This document shows, piece after piece, positions 55,989-64,000 of a stretch of 64,000 nt of DNA. The translations under genes were made by a program, and so were the position numbers. The stretch lies in assembly GCA_963697355.1 (NCBI GenBank), contig CAVONV010000034.1:186001-250000 (forward strand), in the 5' to 3' direction. The DNA comes from CAVONV01 sp963697355. Its GTDB lineage: Bacteria > Acidobacteriota > Vicinamibacteria > Marinacidobacterales > DATDRI01. The notes below the pieces were generated by a model. The model made no database searches, was not told the origin of the DNA, and was given only the letters and a program-made list of their open reading frames with translations. Each line of letters starts with the position of its first letter. The first letter of the stretch is position 1.

Positions 55989-57140
55989 TCAAAAAAAATC
56001 GCCCTGCTGCAGGCGTTTTGCGAAAGTGGCCGCGGGAATTAGTTCGATGCCGTCAGATGTCCGACGGGCTCGGGGCTCGAGACACACAATGACGCGTCTC
56101 TGGCATTGCGGGTAGTCCTTTCCCAACTGACGGAGACCGTTCATTGCGTCGGAAGTGATCCGCGCGCTGGCCTTCGCCTCAATGGCGAGTTGCATGTCAT
56201 CGACGATGAAATCGACCTCGATACCGCTCGCAAGACGCCAATAGGAAAGCCGGACGTCGGCTTCCGCATAGGCGATGCGGGATACGAGCTCGTGAAACAA
56301 CCAGTTTTCAAAAGCCTTACCGAACAACTCGGACCCCGGTAGGATCTCGCCACGTCTGGCCAGTCGGTTCACGACACCAACATCCGTGAAGTAGAACTTT
56401 GGCGCCGCAATCACGCGACGCTTTGGCCGCTTGCGGTAGGCCGGAAGCCAGCGACCGAGCAACGTGTCCTCGAGAATCCCGAAATAGCTCTTTATGGTGT
56501 GCCCGGAAACGCCGCACTCACGAGCGATGTTCGAGAAGTTCACGATATCGGCGTCGCTAAACGCGGCCACGTTCAGGAACTCGGAGAAGACGGGTAGGTT
56601 TCGAACCAAGCCCTCTGCTGCGACTTCCTCCTTCAGGTAGTCGGCTATGTAGGCATCCAGCAGTCGACGCGGCCGGGTCGATGCGTAGATTCGCGGAAGG
56701 CATCCGCTATTTAGCAGGCGAGTCAGGTCGAACTCGCGACCCAACTCGGCGGCAGTCAGCCCGTGTAGCTCGTAGCGTACGGCCCGCCCCCCCAACAGGT
56801 TGGCTGCGCCACGCCGCACCTTCCGTGCGCTGGACCCGCAGAGGGCGAAGTGAAATCCGCTATTCTCAATCAGCCAGTGGACTTCGTTGAGGATCGCGGG
56901 GACCTTCTGCACTTCGTCGATCACGATCTGCCGGGAGGGATCCTCGCCGCCGAGCTCCTGACGCAAGACTTCGGGGTGTTGCAGGTAGCGCCTGTACTCC
57001 TCCGACTTGAGCAGGTCTATCCAGAAAGCATCCGGATAGGCGGCACGCAGGAGTGTGGTCTTTCCGGTCTGACGAGCTCCCCACAAGAAGAACGATTCGG
57101 TTCCAGACTGTGGCAACGCGAGGTGTCGGCTTATGAACAC
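55989..57140 (-). CDS. AAA_14/DUF4143 ATP-binding protein (COG1373-like)
   Basis: A 383-residue ATPase: Walker A WGARQTGKTTLLRA, Walker B QIVIDEVQKVP, sensor FALCGSSARKVRRG, then an HTH-like middle (NIARECGVSGHTIKSYFGILEDT) and a C-terminal DUF4143 nuclease-like domain (KFYFTDVGVVNRLA, GKAFENWLFHEL, IEVDFIVDD, AIEAKAS). The E...D...EAK pattern resembles a PD-(D/E)xK core. These proteins are scattered, often horizontally acquired, and functionally undefined. It runs opposite to its neighbours and has an AT-rich palindrome in its upstream region. Confidence 0.9.
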   Translation of the reverse strand: MFISRHLALPQSGTESFFLWGARQTGKTTLLRAAYPDAFWIDLLKSEEYRRYLQHPEVLRQELGGEDPSRQIVIDEVQKVPAILNEVHWLIENSGFHFALCGSSARKVRRGAANLLGGRAVRYELHGLTAAELGREFDLTRLLNSGCLPRIYASTRPRRLLDAYIADYLKEEVAAEGLVRNLPVFSEFLNVAAFSDADIVNFSNIARECGVSGHTIKSYFGILEDTLLGRWLPAYRKRPKRRVIAAPKFYFTDVGVVNRLARRGEILPGSELFGKAFENWLFHELVSRIAYAEADVRLSYWRLASGIEVDFIVDDMQLAIEAKASARITSDAMNGLRQLGKDYPQCQRRVIVCLEPRARRTSDGIELIPAATFAKRLQQGDFF

Positions 57141-57175
57141 TTAGTTCAGTTTATCATGATAATATGAAGTATCAA
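57141..57175 (-). promoter_or_regulatory. AT-rich promoter/operator candidate of the AAA ATPase gene
   Basis: A perfect 12-bp palindrome TTATCATGATAA occupies 57151-57162, 11 bases upstream of the ATPase start. On the minus strand, TTGATA (57170-57175) and TAAACT (57147-57152) form a weak promoter with a 17-base spacer that spans the palindrome. Autorepression is possible but inferred. The remainder to 57413 shows no gene. Confidence 0.4.
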
Positions 57176-57413
57176 TTCATATTTGGGCCTCAGCGTTTTC
57201 TCCATCGCGGTCGATAGGAAACGCTCGAGCGTCCGTTAGCGAGAACTCATGGTCCCGATGGTGGGACGTCCCGCGGGCTACCCGGCCCGGCCTTCATTCC
57301 TTTTATCGCCCTTGAATAAAGCACTTAGAACGCATCTCGGAAAAGGCACGTGAATTGCTATTCTGGCAAGTGGCGTTCTCGAGCCCGGACATCTGAACAT
57401 AAGGAGTCCGCTC

Positions 57414-59858
57414 ATGCAGTCACTGTGGCATGACCTTCGTTACGGTTGGCGGATGCTGGGGCAACACCGAGGATTCACCATTGTGGCGATCCTCTCCCTG
57501 GCGTTGGGGATCGGAGCGAACACCGCCATCTTCAGCGTGGTGAATGCGGGATTCGTTCGTCCCCTTCCCGTTGAACAGGTACAAACCCTCGTGTCGGTCT
57601 TCACATCGAATGTGGGCGGAAGTCGCTATGGGAGCACCTCCTATCCGGATTATGCCGACCTCAGAGACTCGAACGAGGTGTTCTCGGGCTTGGCCGCGCA
57701 AACCTACATCCGCATGGGATTGAGAGGGTCCGACCGAACCGAGGTCGTGACAGGTCAACTCGTTTCGTGGAACTACTTCCAGGTCCTAGGTATTGAACCC
57801 CATATAGGACGTGTGTTCCTGCCCGAGGAGGATCAAACGCCCGGTACGCACCCCGTCGCGGTCATCAGCTATCGGATGTGGCGGAATGTATTCGGCTCCG
57901 ACCCGGAGATCCTCGGACGGACGGTGCACATCAACGATTACCCGTTTACCGTCATTGGCGTGGCCCCCCAAGAATTCCGAGGCCTGAGCGTCGTCCTCGC
58001 GACCGAAGTTTGGGTTCCACTTCACATGGCCAATCAAGCCCTTCCTTATACGCCACAATTCGATGGACGTATCGATCCATGGCTCTTTCTTGTTGGTCGC
58101 CTGAAACCAGGAGTCACCCTGGAACAAGCTCGAGCGGACTTGGACATCCGGGCTGCCAATCTCGAAGATGAGTATCCTAAGCTCAATCAAGGGAAGTCGT
58201 TTCCAGCCGTCGAGGCGGACCATGACCGGTTGGGATTTGGTCCCGTAGATAGCGCTGTCAGTGTAACGGCGATCATCATGGGTGTCGTTGCCATCGTGTT
58301 GATGATAGCCGCCTTCAATGTTGCCAATCTCCATTTGGCAAGAGCCCTCGCGAGACAACGGGAGATGGCGTTGCGCGTGTCTCTCGGTGCGTCTCGCGTT
58401 CGGATCGTTCGCCAACTCCTTACCGAAAGCCTCATGCTGTCACTTCTGGCAGGAGGCGTGGGACTGATGTTCGCTGTGTGGGTGCAAGAGCTCATCGTGT
58501 TCCTATCACCCGAGGGTTTCCCGCTGGAGATCGATCTTGGATTCGACACTCGCGTGTTGGGATTTACGCTGCTGTTGTCCATCGTGACGGGTGTGTTTTT
58601 TGGCCTTACGCCAGCACTACAAACGAGTCGCCCCGACCAAGCAACGGCTCTAAGGAACCATCCGTCGGCGGTTTCACAACGAAAGACGACATTCCGCTTA
58701 CAAAACGTGTTTGTCATCGGACAAATTGCGCTTTCGTTGGTCCTCCTCATCTGTGCCGGTCTTCTACTGAAGAGTCTGCATCGCACGAGTGCCGTGGATC
58801 CCGGATTCGAGCTCCGCAACGGCGCGGTCGCCTCGATCAATTTGGGTTTCACTCAGTACCCGGCAGCTGAAGGCCGAGCGTTTCAAAGGCGACTTCAAGA
58901 CCGCATCGCTGCGATGCCAGGTGTCGAGTCGGTCGCTGCAATGGCGTTTGCTCCTTTTGGCGAGTCCCACGGACACCACGATGTGGAGATCGACGGCTAC
59001 GAACCGGAGTCGGACGAGTCCATGCTGTTCCCGCGGAATATGGTGGGCCCCGACTATTTCGAGACGATGGGGATTCCCGTGATTCGAGGGCGAGACTTCA
59101 ATGAGCGTGACCGGGAAGGCTCGAAGCTGGTGGCACTCGTCAATGAAACCATGGCTCGACGTTACTGGCCCGGGAGGAATGCTATCGGCGGTAGGATTTG
59201 GGCCGATTTGGGTGAAGAGCGAGAAGTGGTTGGTATCGTCAAAGACGGAAAATACCGAGCGCGTGCCGAGGAGCAAAAGCCCTATCTCTACATACCGCTC
59301 GACCAGGCAGAATACATGCAACAACTCTCTTTCGTTGTTCGAACTGCTGGCAATCCGAACGGGCTCATCGAGCCGATTCGAAGGGAGATCAGACGCCTCG
59401 ATCCAAACTTACCGCCGGCGAGCGTGGCGACCGTTGACAAGTACCTGGATCAATCATTGTTCGCGGCCAAAGGTCCCGCTTTCTTGGTCACCGCCTTCGG
59501 ATGCCTTGCGTTGACGGTAGCGATCGTGGGTGTGTACGGGGTGATGTCCTATCTTGTGAGCCAGCGTGCCCACGAGTACGGCATTCGGAGAGCCTTAGGT
59601 GCCCAACGTCGCGAGATCCTATTTCTGGTGATGCGCCGGGGATTCGTGACGACGTCCTCGGGTATCGCTGTCGGTCTTGCGCTCGGTGTGGCGGCGACGC
59701 GGATCTTGGCGGGATTCCTATATGAAGTAAGCCCGCTCGACTTAGGTGTCTTTTCTCTTGTTTCGTTAGCACTCATGACCACGGCTCTCCTGGCCGGATT
59801 TCTGCCGGCCCGTGCCGCCACCAAAGTCCACCCCCTCGAAGTCCTCAGGATGGAGTAA
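57414..59858 (+). CDS. Orphan ABC permease with duplicated FtsX domains (acidobacterial ADOP family)
   Basis: An 814-residue inner-membrane protein. It starts with MQSLWHDLRYGWRML, the tell-tale N terminus, then membrane segment 1 with ILSLALGIGANTAIFSVVN, a MacB-like periplasmic core, a first FtsX domain (about residues 280-400; REMALRVSLGASRVRIVRQLLTES as a conserved cytosolic loop), a second periplasmic core, and a second FtsX domain ending GIRRALGAQRREILFLVM and HPLEVLRM. No ATP-binding subunit is encoded nearby, which is characteristic of the family. It is a strong indicator of Acidobacteriota. Substrate unknown. Confidence 0.93.
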   Translation: MQSLWHDLRYGWRMLGQHRGFTIVAILSLALGIGANTAIFSVVNAGFVRPLPVEQVQTLVSVFTSNVGGSRYGSTSYPDYADLRDSNEVFSGLAAQTYIRMGLRGSDRTEVVTGQLVSWNYFQVLGIEPHIGRVFLPEEDQTPGTHPVAVISYRMWRNVFGSDPEILGRTVHINDYPFTVIGVAPQEFRGLSVVLATEVWVPLHMANQALPYTPQFDGRIDPWLFLVGRLKPGVTLEQARADLDIRAANLEDEYPKLNQGKSFPAVEADHDRLGFGPVDSAVSVTAIIMGVVAIVLMIAAFNVANLHLARALARQREMALRVSLGASRVRIVRQLLTESLMLSLLAGGVGLMFAVWVQELIVFLSPEGFPLEIDLGFDTRVLGFTLLLSIVTGVFFGLTPALQTSRPDQATALRNHPSAVSQRKTTFRLQNVFVIGQIALSLVLLICAGLLLKSLHRTSAVDPGFELRNGAVASINLGFTQYPAAEGRAFQRRLQDRIAAMPGVESVAAMAFAPFGESHGHHDVEIDGYEPESDESMLFPRNMVGPDYFETMGIPVIRGRDFNERDREGSKLVALVNETMARRYWPGRNAIGGRIWADLGEEREVVGIVKDGKYRARAEEQKPYLYIPLDQAEYMQQLSFVVRTAGNPNGLIEPIRREIRRLDPNLPPASVATVDKYLDQSLFAAKGPAFLVTAFGCLALTVAIVGVYGVMSYLVSQRAHEYGIRRALGAQRREILFLVMRRGFVTTSSGIAVGLALGVAATRILAGFLYEVSPLDLGVFSLVSLALMTTALLAGFLPARAATKVHPLEVLRME

Positions 59859-59935
59859 CACACCCCTCCTCTGGTCGAACCCCATCAGCGAACACCGACA
59901 TTACCCACCGTTCAGCAAGTTCTTGCGAGTCCGGT

Positions 59936-59941
59936 TATAAT
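59936..59941 (+). promoter_or_regulatory. Candidate -10 element for the MoxR operon
   Basis: A perfect TATAAT lies 24 bases before the start of the coiled-coil gene. The best -35 (TTCAGC at 59911-59916) is poor and 19 bases away, so the promoter may depend on an activator. A short leader is predicted. Confidence 0.4.
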
Positions 59942-59964
59942 CATGAGTTCGCGGGACTACTGCA

Positions 59965-61497
59965 ATGACAGCAACGGATCGGGAAGACATCGTCCAATCA
60001 CTCCGAGGACTCCTCTGGCGGTCCCGTTTCAATCATGGCCTGAAGATTCTTGCCGCAGGACTCGGGGTGTTGTTGTTGGTGTGGCTGGCGCTCGAAGGTG
60101 TAGGTGCGGAGTCGTCCACCCGTGCTTGGGCCGCGGCCGGTGTTGTGGCTGGCGTCATCGGCTATCTGGCATGGCAGATGATCCACTCGGGACGTTTGTC
60201 AGGGATGGCCGGGTTGGCGGACGGGCGCTGCGATCTAAAAGACGAGCTGAAAACCGCCTACCGGTTCATTGCCGATGATGAGTCTGGTCCGTGGATTGAC
60301 TATCAGATCCAGCGCGCCTCGGAGACGAGTCGGAACCTCGATCCGGGCGATGTCGTTACCTTGGCCTTGCCCAAGAAGCTCCTCGTTGCCGACGGTGTCC
60401 TGGCACTTGCGGCCGTCGGATTGCTCCTGTATCCCGCTCGGACCCCTTCCGCGGAGGAACCCGCTCTCGCGGGATTAGGTGATCGTGTTCGGCAGATGGA
60501 AGCTTCGTTTGAAGCTGAAAACGCCGAAACCGGTGCCGAGTTGTTGAAGGAGGTGGATGAGACTCTACAACGTCTAGCGAAAGGAGAGGTCTCCCTTTCC
60601 GACGGTCTCGGTGAGCTTCAGGATGCAGAGAATCGTTTGACGGAGGCCGGCCTCGACATTGGGGACATGCAGGAAGGCCTCAATGAAGTGGCGGAGCAAC
60701 TCGAGGGCGATCCGTCGACGAAAGAGTTGGCCAATGCCCTTCGAGATCAGAGACTCGCCGAAGCTGCGGAGCTCCTCCGCGAGCTTGCCGACAAGGCCGT
60801 CAATGCCGAGGAGCTCGACGAAAACCTTCTGGAGCAATTGAAGACGACCGATACGCGGTCGGCGTCTCTCGAGGATTGGATTGAAGCGCTTCGAAAGGCT
60901 GCGGAAGCTATGGAGCAAGGTGACGCCGAGGAGCTCGCGCGTCGCTTGGCGGATGCGGCCGAGCAACTGGACGATTTGGAGCGCGAGCTTCAAATGAAGC
61001 AACAAATGAAGGAGGCCGGCGCTCAGGTCGAACAAATCCGTGGCGAGCTAGCTCGGGATCTCATCCTTAGAAAGAAGCAAGGGCAACAACCTGATACGCA
61101 AATGCTCGAACCGCTCGACGAGGAAGCCCAAGCCCTTGCCGAAGAGCTGGCCAGGCTTCGGCTACCGGAATCGGAAAAGAGGAAAGGCGGCAATCCCGAC
61201 GGACTACCCATGGGCCCGGCCGATCCCGCACCCCCCATGGAAGAAGAGCCCACGTCGCTCGAGGTACAACTCGAACGCGAGATGCTCGATATCGGCGAGG
61301 AGCCAGAGGAGCCCGACCCCGAAGAGATCACCCACCGTCCAAGCCAGAAACGGGAGTCCAAACTGGCGTACGAGCCCGTCCAACGGTCGACAACCTACGT
61401 CGAGGCCGAGGTCATGCACCCCGATCCGATTCCGTGGCGCTACCGCGACATCATCCAACAATATTTCCAGGCTATTCAGCAGAAGGCAGAGAAATGA
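59965..61497 (+). CDS. Membrane-anchored coiled-coil protein heading a MoxR operon (DUF4175-like)
   Basis: A 510-residue protein with two N-terminal membrane segments (LKILAAGLGVLLLVWLAL; AGVVAGVIGYLAWQMI), a third further on (VADGVLALAAVGLLLYPA), then about 300 residues of acidic, heptad-like helix (LLKEVDETLQRLAKGEVSL; ELARRLADAAEQLDDLERELQ) and a proline/glutamate-rich tail. Ends with a conserved-looking motif DPIPWRYRDIIQQYFQAI. The position before MoxR, DUF58 and vWA genes matches DUF4175-type proteins in such clusters. It overlaps the MoxR gene (ATGA). Probably a structural or regulatory part of a membrane MoxR complex. Confidence 0.72.
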   Translation: MTATDREDIVQSLRGLLWRSRFNHGLKILAAGLGVLLLVWLALEGVGAESSTRAWAAAGVVAGVIGYLAWQMIHSGRLSGMAGLADGRCDLKDELKTAYRFIADDESGPWIDYQIQRASETSRNLDPGDVVTLALPKKLLVADGVLALAAVGLLLYPARTPSAEEPALAGLGDRVRQMEASFEAENAETGAELLKEVDETLQRLAKGEVSLSDGLGELQDAENRLTEAGLDIGDMQEGLNEVAEQLEGDPSTKELANALRDQRLAEAAELLRELADKAVNAEELDENLLEQLKTTDTRSASLEDWIEALRKAAEAMEQGDAEELARRLADAAEQLDDLERELQMKQQMKEAGAQVEQIRGELARDLILRKKQGQQPDTQMLEPLDEEAQALAEELARLRLPESEKRKGGNPDGLPMGPADPAPPMEEEPTSLEVQLEREMLDIGEEPEEPDPEEITHRPSQKRESKLAYEPVQRSTTYVEAEVMHPDPIPWRYRDIIQQYFQAIQQKAEK

Positions 61498-62489
61498 CGA
61501 CCGACATCGAACAGCAGACCGAGGTTTTCCAACAGCATTTCCGACGGGTCCAAACCGAGATCGGCAAGGTCATCGTCGGCAACGAAGAGATCGTCGAAGG
61601 CATCCTGACCAGCCTCTTGGCCAAGGGGCATGTCCTCATGGAAGGTATTCCCGGATTGGGAAAGACCAAGCTCGTACATACGTTGAGCGATGTTCTACAT
61701 CTAACGTTCTCTCGCATTCAGTTCACTCCGGATTTGATGCCCGGCGACATCACCGGTTCCAACGTGGTTCGAGAGAACGAGGTGGGAGACAAGTATTTGG
61801 ACTTCCAGCCCGGACCTATCTTCGCCAACGTTATTCTTGCCGACGAGATCAACCGGGCCACACCCAAAACGCAATCCGCCCTTCTCGAGGCGATGCAGGA
61901 GAAGAGCGTGACGGTAGGCAAAGTCACCCATCGGCTGGATCTCCCCTTCTTTGTCCTTGCGACCCAAAATCCCTTGGAGATGGAAGGGACCTATCCGTTG
62001 CCCGAAGCGCAGCTCGACCGGTTCTTCTTCAAGCTGAAGGTCGTCTTTCCCGATGTCGAGAGCCTCCACAAGATTTTGGATCGCACCACCGAGCTCGAGG
62101 AGCCCGAGGTTGAATTCGTGCTGGACAAGGATCAAATTCTCGAGTTGCGAAAGACGGTCCGCGCCGTACCGATAGCTCGACAAGTTCAGGAGTATGCCAT
62201 TCGGATCACCCTTGCTACTCACCCTGAGTCGACCCACGCCCATGAGATGACAAAGAAGTATGTCCGTTTCGGCGCCAGCCCTCGAGGAGCTCAAGCGATG
62301 GTGCTCGGCGGCAAAGTTAGGGCGCTCCTCGAGAATCGTGTGCATGTCTCCTGCGAGGATATTCGTGCCGTGGCGCTTCCCGCTCTCCGTCACCGCGTCT
62401 TGTTGAGTTTCGAGGGCGAAGCCGAGCGCATCGACCCGGACCAGATCCTGCAGCGCATCGTAGAGACGATGCCGGAACCTACCGAGTAG
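61494..62489 (+). CDS. MoxR-family AAA+ ATPase
   Basis: The start ATG 61494 overlaps the previous stop (ATGA); the upstream extension lacks homology. The 331-residue protein has IVGNEEIVEGILTSLLAKGHVLMEGIPGLGKTKL (Walker A GIPGLGKT), FTPDLMPGDITG, Walker B VILADEINRATPKTQSALLEAM, TQNPLEMEGTYPLPEAQLDRF, and the C-terminal GASPRGAQAM. MoxR proteins are chaperone-like ATPases that work with DUF58 and vWA proteins. Confidence 0.95.
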   Translation: MTTDIEQQTEVFQQHFRRVQTEIGKVIVGNEEIVEGILTSLLAKGHVLMEGIPGLGKTKLVHTLSDVLHLTFSRIQFTPDLMPGDITGSNVVRENEVGDKYLDFQPGPIFANVILADEINRATPKTQSALLEAMQEKSVTVGKVTHRLDLPFFVLATQNPLEMEGTYPLPEAQLDRFFFKLKVVFPDVESLHKILDRTTELEEPEVEFVLDKDQILELRKTVRAVPIARQVQEYAIRITLATHPESTHAHEMTKKYVRFGASPRGAQAMVLGGKVRALLENRVHVSCEDIRAVALPALRHRVLLSFEGEAERIDPDQILQRIVETMPEPTE

Positions 62490-62520
62490 TCGGAAAGCAC
62501 CATCCCCTTTCACCAAAGCG

Positions 62521-63411
62521 ATGACGGAAACAGACACACTCTTCGACGATGACTTTCTTCAGAAGCTCGAGTATCTGAAGATCGTCTCCAACCGGCTTCT
62601 GCCGGGCCATCTCAAAGGGGAGCATCGGTCTCGAAAGACCGGGTCAGGATTGGAGTTTTCCGATTTTCGACCCTACGTCTCCGGGGATGACACGCGGGCC
62701 GTCGACTGGCGCGCCTATCTCCGTCTCGACAAGTTGATTCTCCGTCTCTTCGAAGAAGAAGCGGACCTGCCCATCTACATCTTCGTCGACTCCAGTCAAT
62801 CGATGGCCCACGGTACGCCAACGAAGTTCGACTACGCTCGCAAGCTGGCCGCGGCCCTTTGTTATATCGGGCTCCTCAATCTCGACCGCGTCAGCATTGC
62901 CGCCTACGCCGACGGCGTCGGCGAGGAGATGAATCCGTCTCGTGGGAAGGAACAGATATCTCGGCGTGCCTTCCGCTTCCTCGAGGGCGTTGACACGAGC
63001 GGAACAACGAATCTGTTCAAGGCGCTAAAAAGCTTCTTCGGTGTCCAGCGCCGACGAGGACTCGTTGTCATTGCGTCGGACTTCCTCGACCGCGAAGGCC
63101 TCGAGAACGGATTCCGCCTTCTCAGGTATTTCCGTCACGACGTCTTTGCCATTCATATCGCCAGCACGGAGGAAACCCAGCCCGAGTTGCCGGACGAGGT
63201 CCTTCTCGTCGACGCAGAAGACGGAACGTCGGAGCGCGTGAGAGTTTCTCCCGCGGTTCTCGCCGCCTATGAAGAAGCCTTCGAACAACACTCGAAGCAA
63301 GTCGAGTCTCAATGTTTGAAATACGGTTGGGGCTATGCGCTCGCCATGACCGAGGTCCCCTTTGAAGATCTCATCCTACAAGTCTTCCGCCAGGATCGGT
63401 TCTTGAAATGA
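62521..63411 (+). CDS. DUF58-domain vWA-like protein
   Basis: A 296-residue soluble protein: SGLEFSDFRPYVSGDDTRAVDWRAYLR, the DUF58 signature (core FSDFRPYVSGDD and VDWRAYLR), then a von Willebrand-like fold with IYIFVDSSQSMAHG (MIDAS-type DxSxS) and GLVVIASDFLDREGL. Partner of the MoxR ATPase 31 bases upstream. The stop overlaps the next start (ATGA). Confidence 0.93.
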   Translation: MTETDTLFDDDFLQKLEYLKIVSNRLLPGHLKGEHRSRKTGSGLEFSDFRPYVSGDDTRAVDWRAYLRLDKLILRLFEEEADLPIYIFVDSSQSMAHGTPTKFDYARKLAAALCYIGLLNLDRVSIAAYADGVGEEMNPSRGKEQISRRAFRFLEGVDTSGTTNLFKALKSFFGVQRRRGLVVIASDFLDREGLENGFRLLRYFRHDVFAIHIASTEETQPELPDEVLLVDAEDGTSERVRVSPAVLAAYEEAFEQHSKQVESQCLKYGWGYALAMTEVPFEDLILQVFRQDRFLK

Positions 63412-64000
63412 GCTTTCTGGCGATGTCGACGTGGCAGGCTGTTGCCGTTGTCGTTCTGACGGCCGCCGCCATCGTGGGACTCTACCTTCTAAAGTCTCCC
63501 CCCCGACGCATCCTCGTGTCTTCGACGATGCTGTGGAGTCGTGTCCTCAAGAGTGAGCGGCGACGCTCGGACCGCCTGCGGTGGTGGTTGTCGTTGCTCC
63601 TGGCGCTCGCGATCGGCATCGCCCTGGCCTTGGCATTGGGGCGGCCGGAATGGGTGGGACGCTCTGGTGTTCCCAGGCGAATCGCCATCATTATCGATAG
63701 CTCTCCTTCGATGTTGACCCTTCGCTCGGACGGTAGAACGAGGTGGGAGCACGCTCGCGATGAAGCACGAGACCTCCTTCGAAGCGGGAGACCAAGCGGT
63801 GGCTTTCTCGTTGCCGATACGTCAGGACAAGTGACAACGCCGGCATTCGAAGACCTGGAGCAGGCGATCGGTCGCTTGGAAGCGCTCCGCCCTTCTATGA
63901 GAACGGAACTGGAAACACCCGAGCTCGCCGTGGGTGATGCTGAGCTCTCGTTCGTTTCTGACGGCGTCATGATCGATCCCGACAGGATCTCGACGGAGGC
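63408..64000 (+). CDS. BatA/vWA-domain membrane protein, N-terminal part (continues past window)
   Basis: An ATG at 63408 overlapping the DUF58 stop begins a frame open to the right edge (at least 197 residues). It has a first membrane segment (TWQAVAVVVLTAAAIVGLYLL), a short basic loop (SPPRRILVSSTMLW, ERRRSDRLRWW), a second segment (LSLLLALAIGIALALAL), and then a vWA domain with MIDAS AIIIDSSPSML. This is the BatA N-terminal arrangement. The remainder is outside the window. Confidence 0.85.
   Translation, partial: MSFLAMSTWQAVAVVVLTAAAIVGLYLLKSPPRRILVSSTMLWSRVLKSERRRSDRLRWWLSLLLALAIGIALALALGRPEWVGRSGVPRRIAIIIDSSPSMLTLRSDGRTRWEHARDEARDLLRSGRPSGGFLVADTSGQVTTPAFEDLEQAIGRLEALRPSMRTELETPELAVGDAELSFVSDGVMIDPDRISTE

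Noticed and set aside
55989..57140. A restriction or defence system around the AAA_14/DUF4143 protein
   Set aside because: The gene stands alone with no methylase, helicase, nuclease or toxin partner on either side, so no system can be supported.

Overview
The window looks like chromosomal DNA around the replication origin of a Gram-negative bacterium, most likely an acidobacterium. The clearest taxonomic clue is the 814-residue orphan permease at 57.4-59.9 kb, which carries the two FtsX-type halves and the conserved N-terminal motif of the 'acidobacterial duplicated orphan permease' family. Lipoproteins, signal peptides and a bactofilin beside parAB fit that reading. I see no tRNA, rRNA, CRISPR array, prophage or insertion sequence.

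Left flank (0-9 kb): the C-terminal part of a sulfatase, a RelE/ParE toxin with a ribbon-helix-helix antitoxin and a 16-bp palindromic operator, a secreted M28 peptidase, and a four-gene sugar/glycan operon on the minus strand (GT2, NAD-dependent epimerase, DegT aminotransferase, large GT-C membrane protein). Housekeeping block (9-21 kb, plus strand): rsmI, a leucine-dehydrogenase-like gene, a TPR gene, yvcK, a GlmU-like gene with a degenerate uridyltransferase half, glmS, a PcrA/UvrD helicase, an M24 peptidase, a small cysteine-rich protein and a secreted TPR protein. Two lipoproteins follow on the minus strand.

Origin region (23-37.5 kb): gyrA, gyrB, a possible small ORF, dnaN and dnaA on the minus strand; rpmH, rnpA, yidD, yidC, jag, rsmG, parA, parB and a bactofilin on the plus strand. 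Consensus DnaA boxes lie on both sides of dnaA. A perfect 16-bp parS site lies just upstream of parA. recF is not in the dnaN-gyrB interval.

Accessory right half (37.6-57 kb): GtrA and a frameshifted GT9 glycosyltransferase; a LarA-like protein; a membrane protein, sialidase-like protein and APC permease; a PKD-like secreted protein; a doubly frameshifted YyaL-type thioredoxin-domain gene; and fabH. Divergent from fabH is the most interesting unit: a HAD-IB phosphatase, a second and divergent LarA/DUF2088-like protein, a giant acyl reductase-AMP ligase-carrier protein-PlsC fusion with one frameshift, and an NAD-dependent reductase/epimerase. The fusion's domain order recalls the multifunctional ElbD of myxobacterial ether-lipid synthesis, so I propose an alkyl/ether-lipid pathway. 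An AAA ATPase of the DUF4143 type follows.

Right edge (57.4-64 kb): the orphan permease and the start of a MoxR-DUF58-vWA operon headed by a membrane-anchored coiled-coil protein. Four single-base frameshifts in three genes fall between 38.5 and 51.3 kb; either this stretch is decaying or the assembly has indel errors there.
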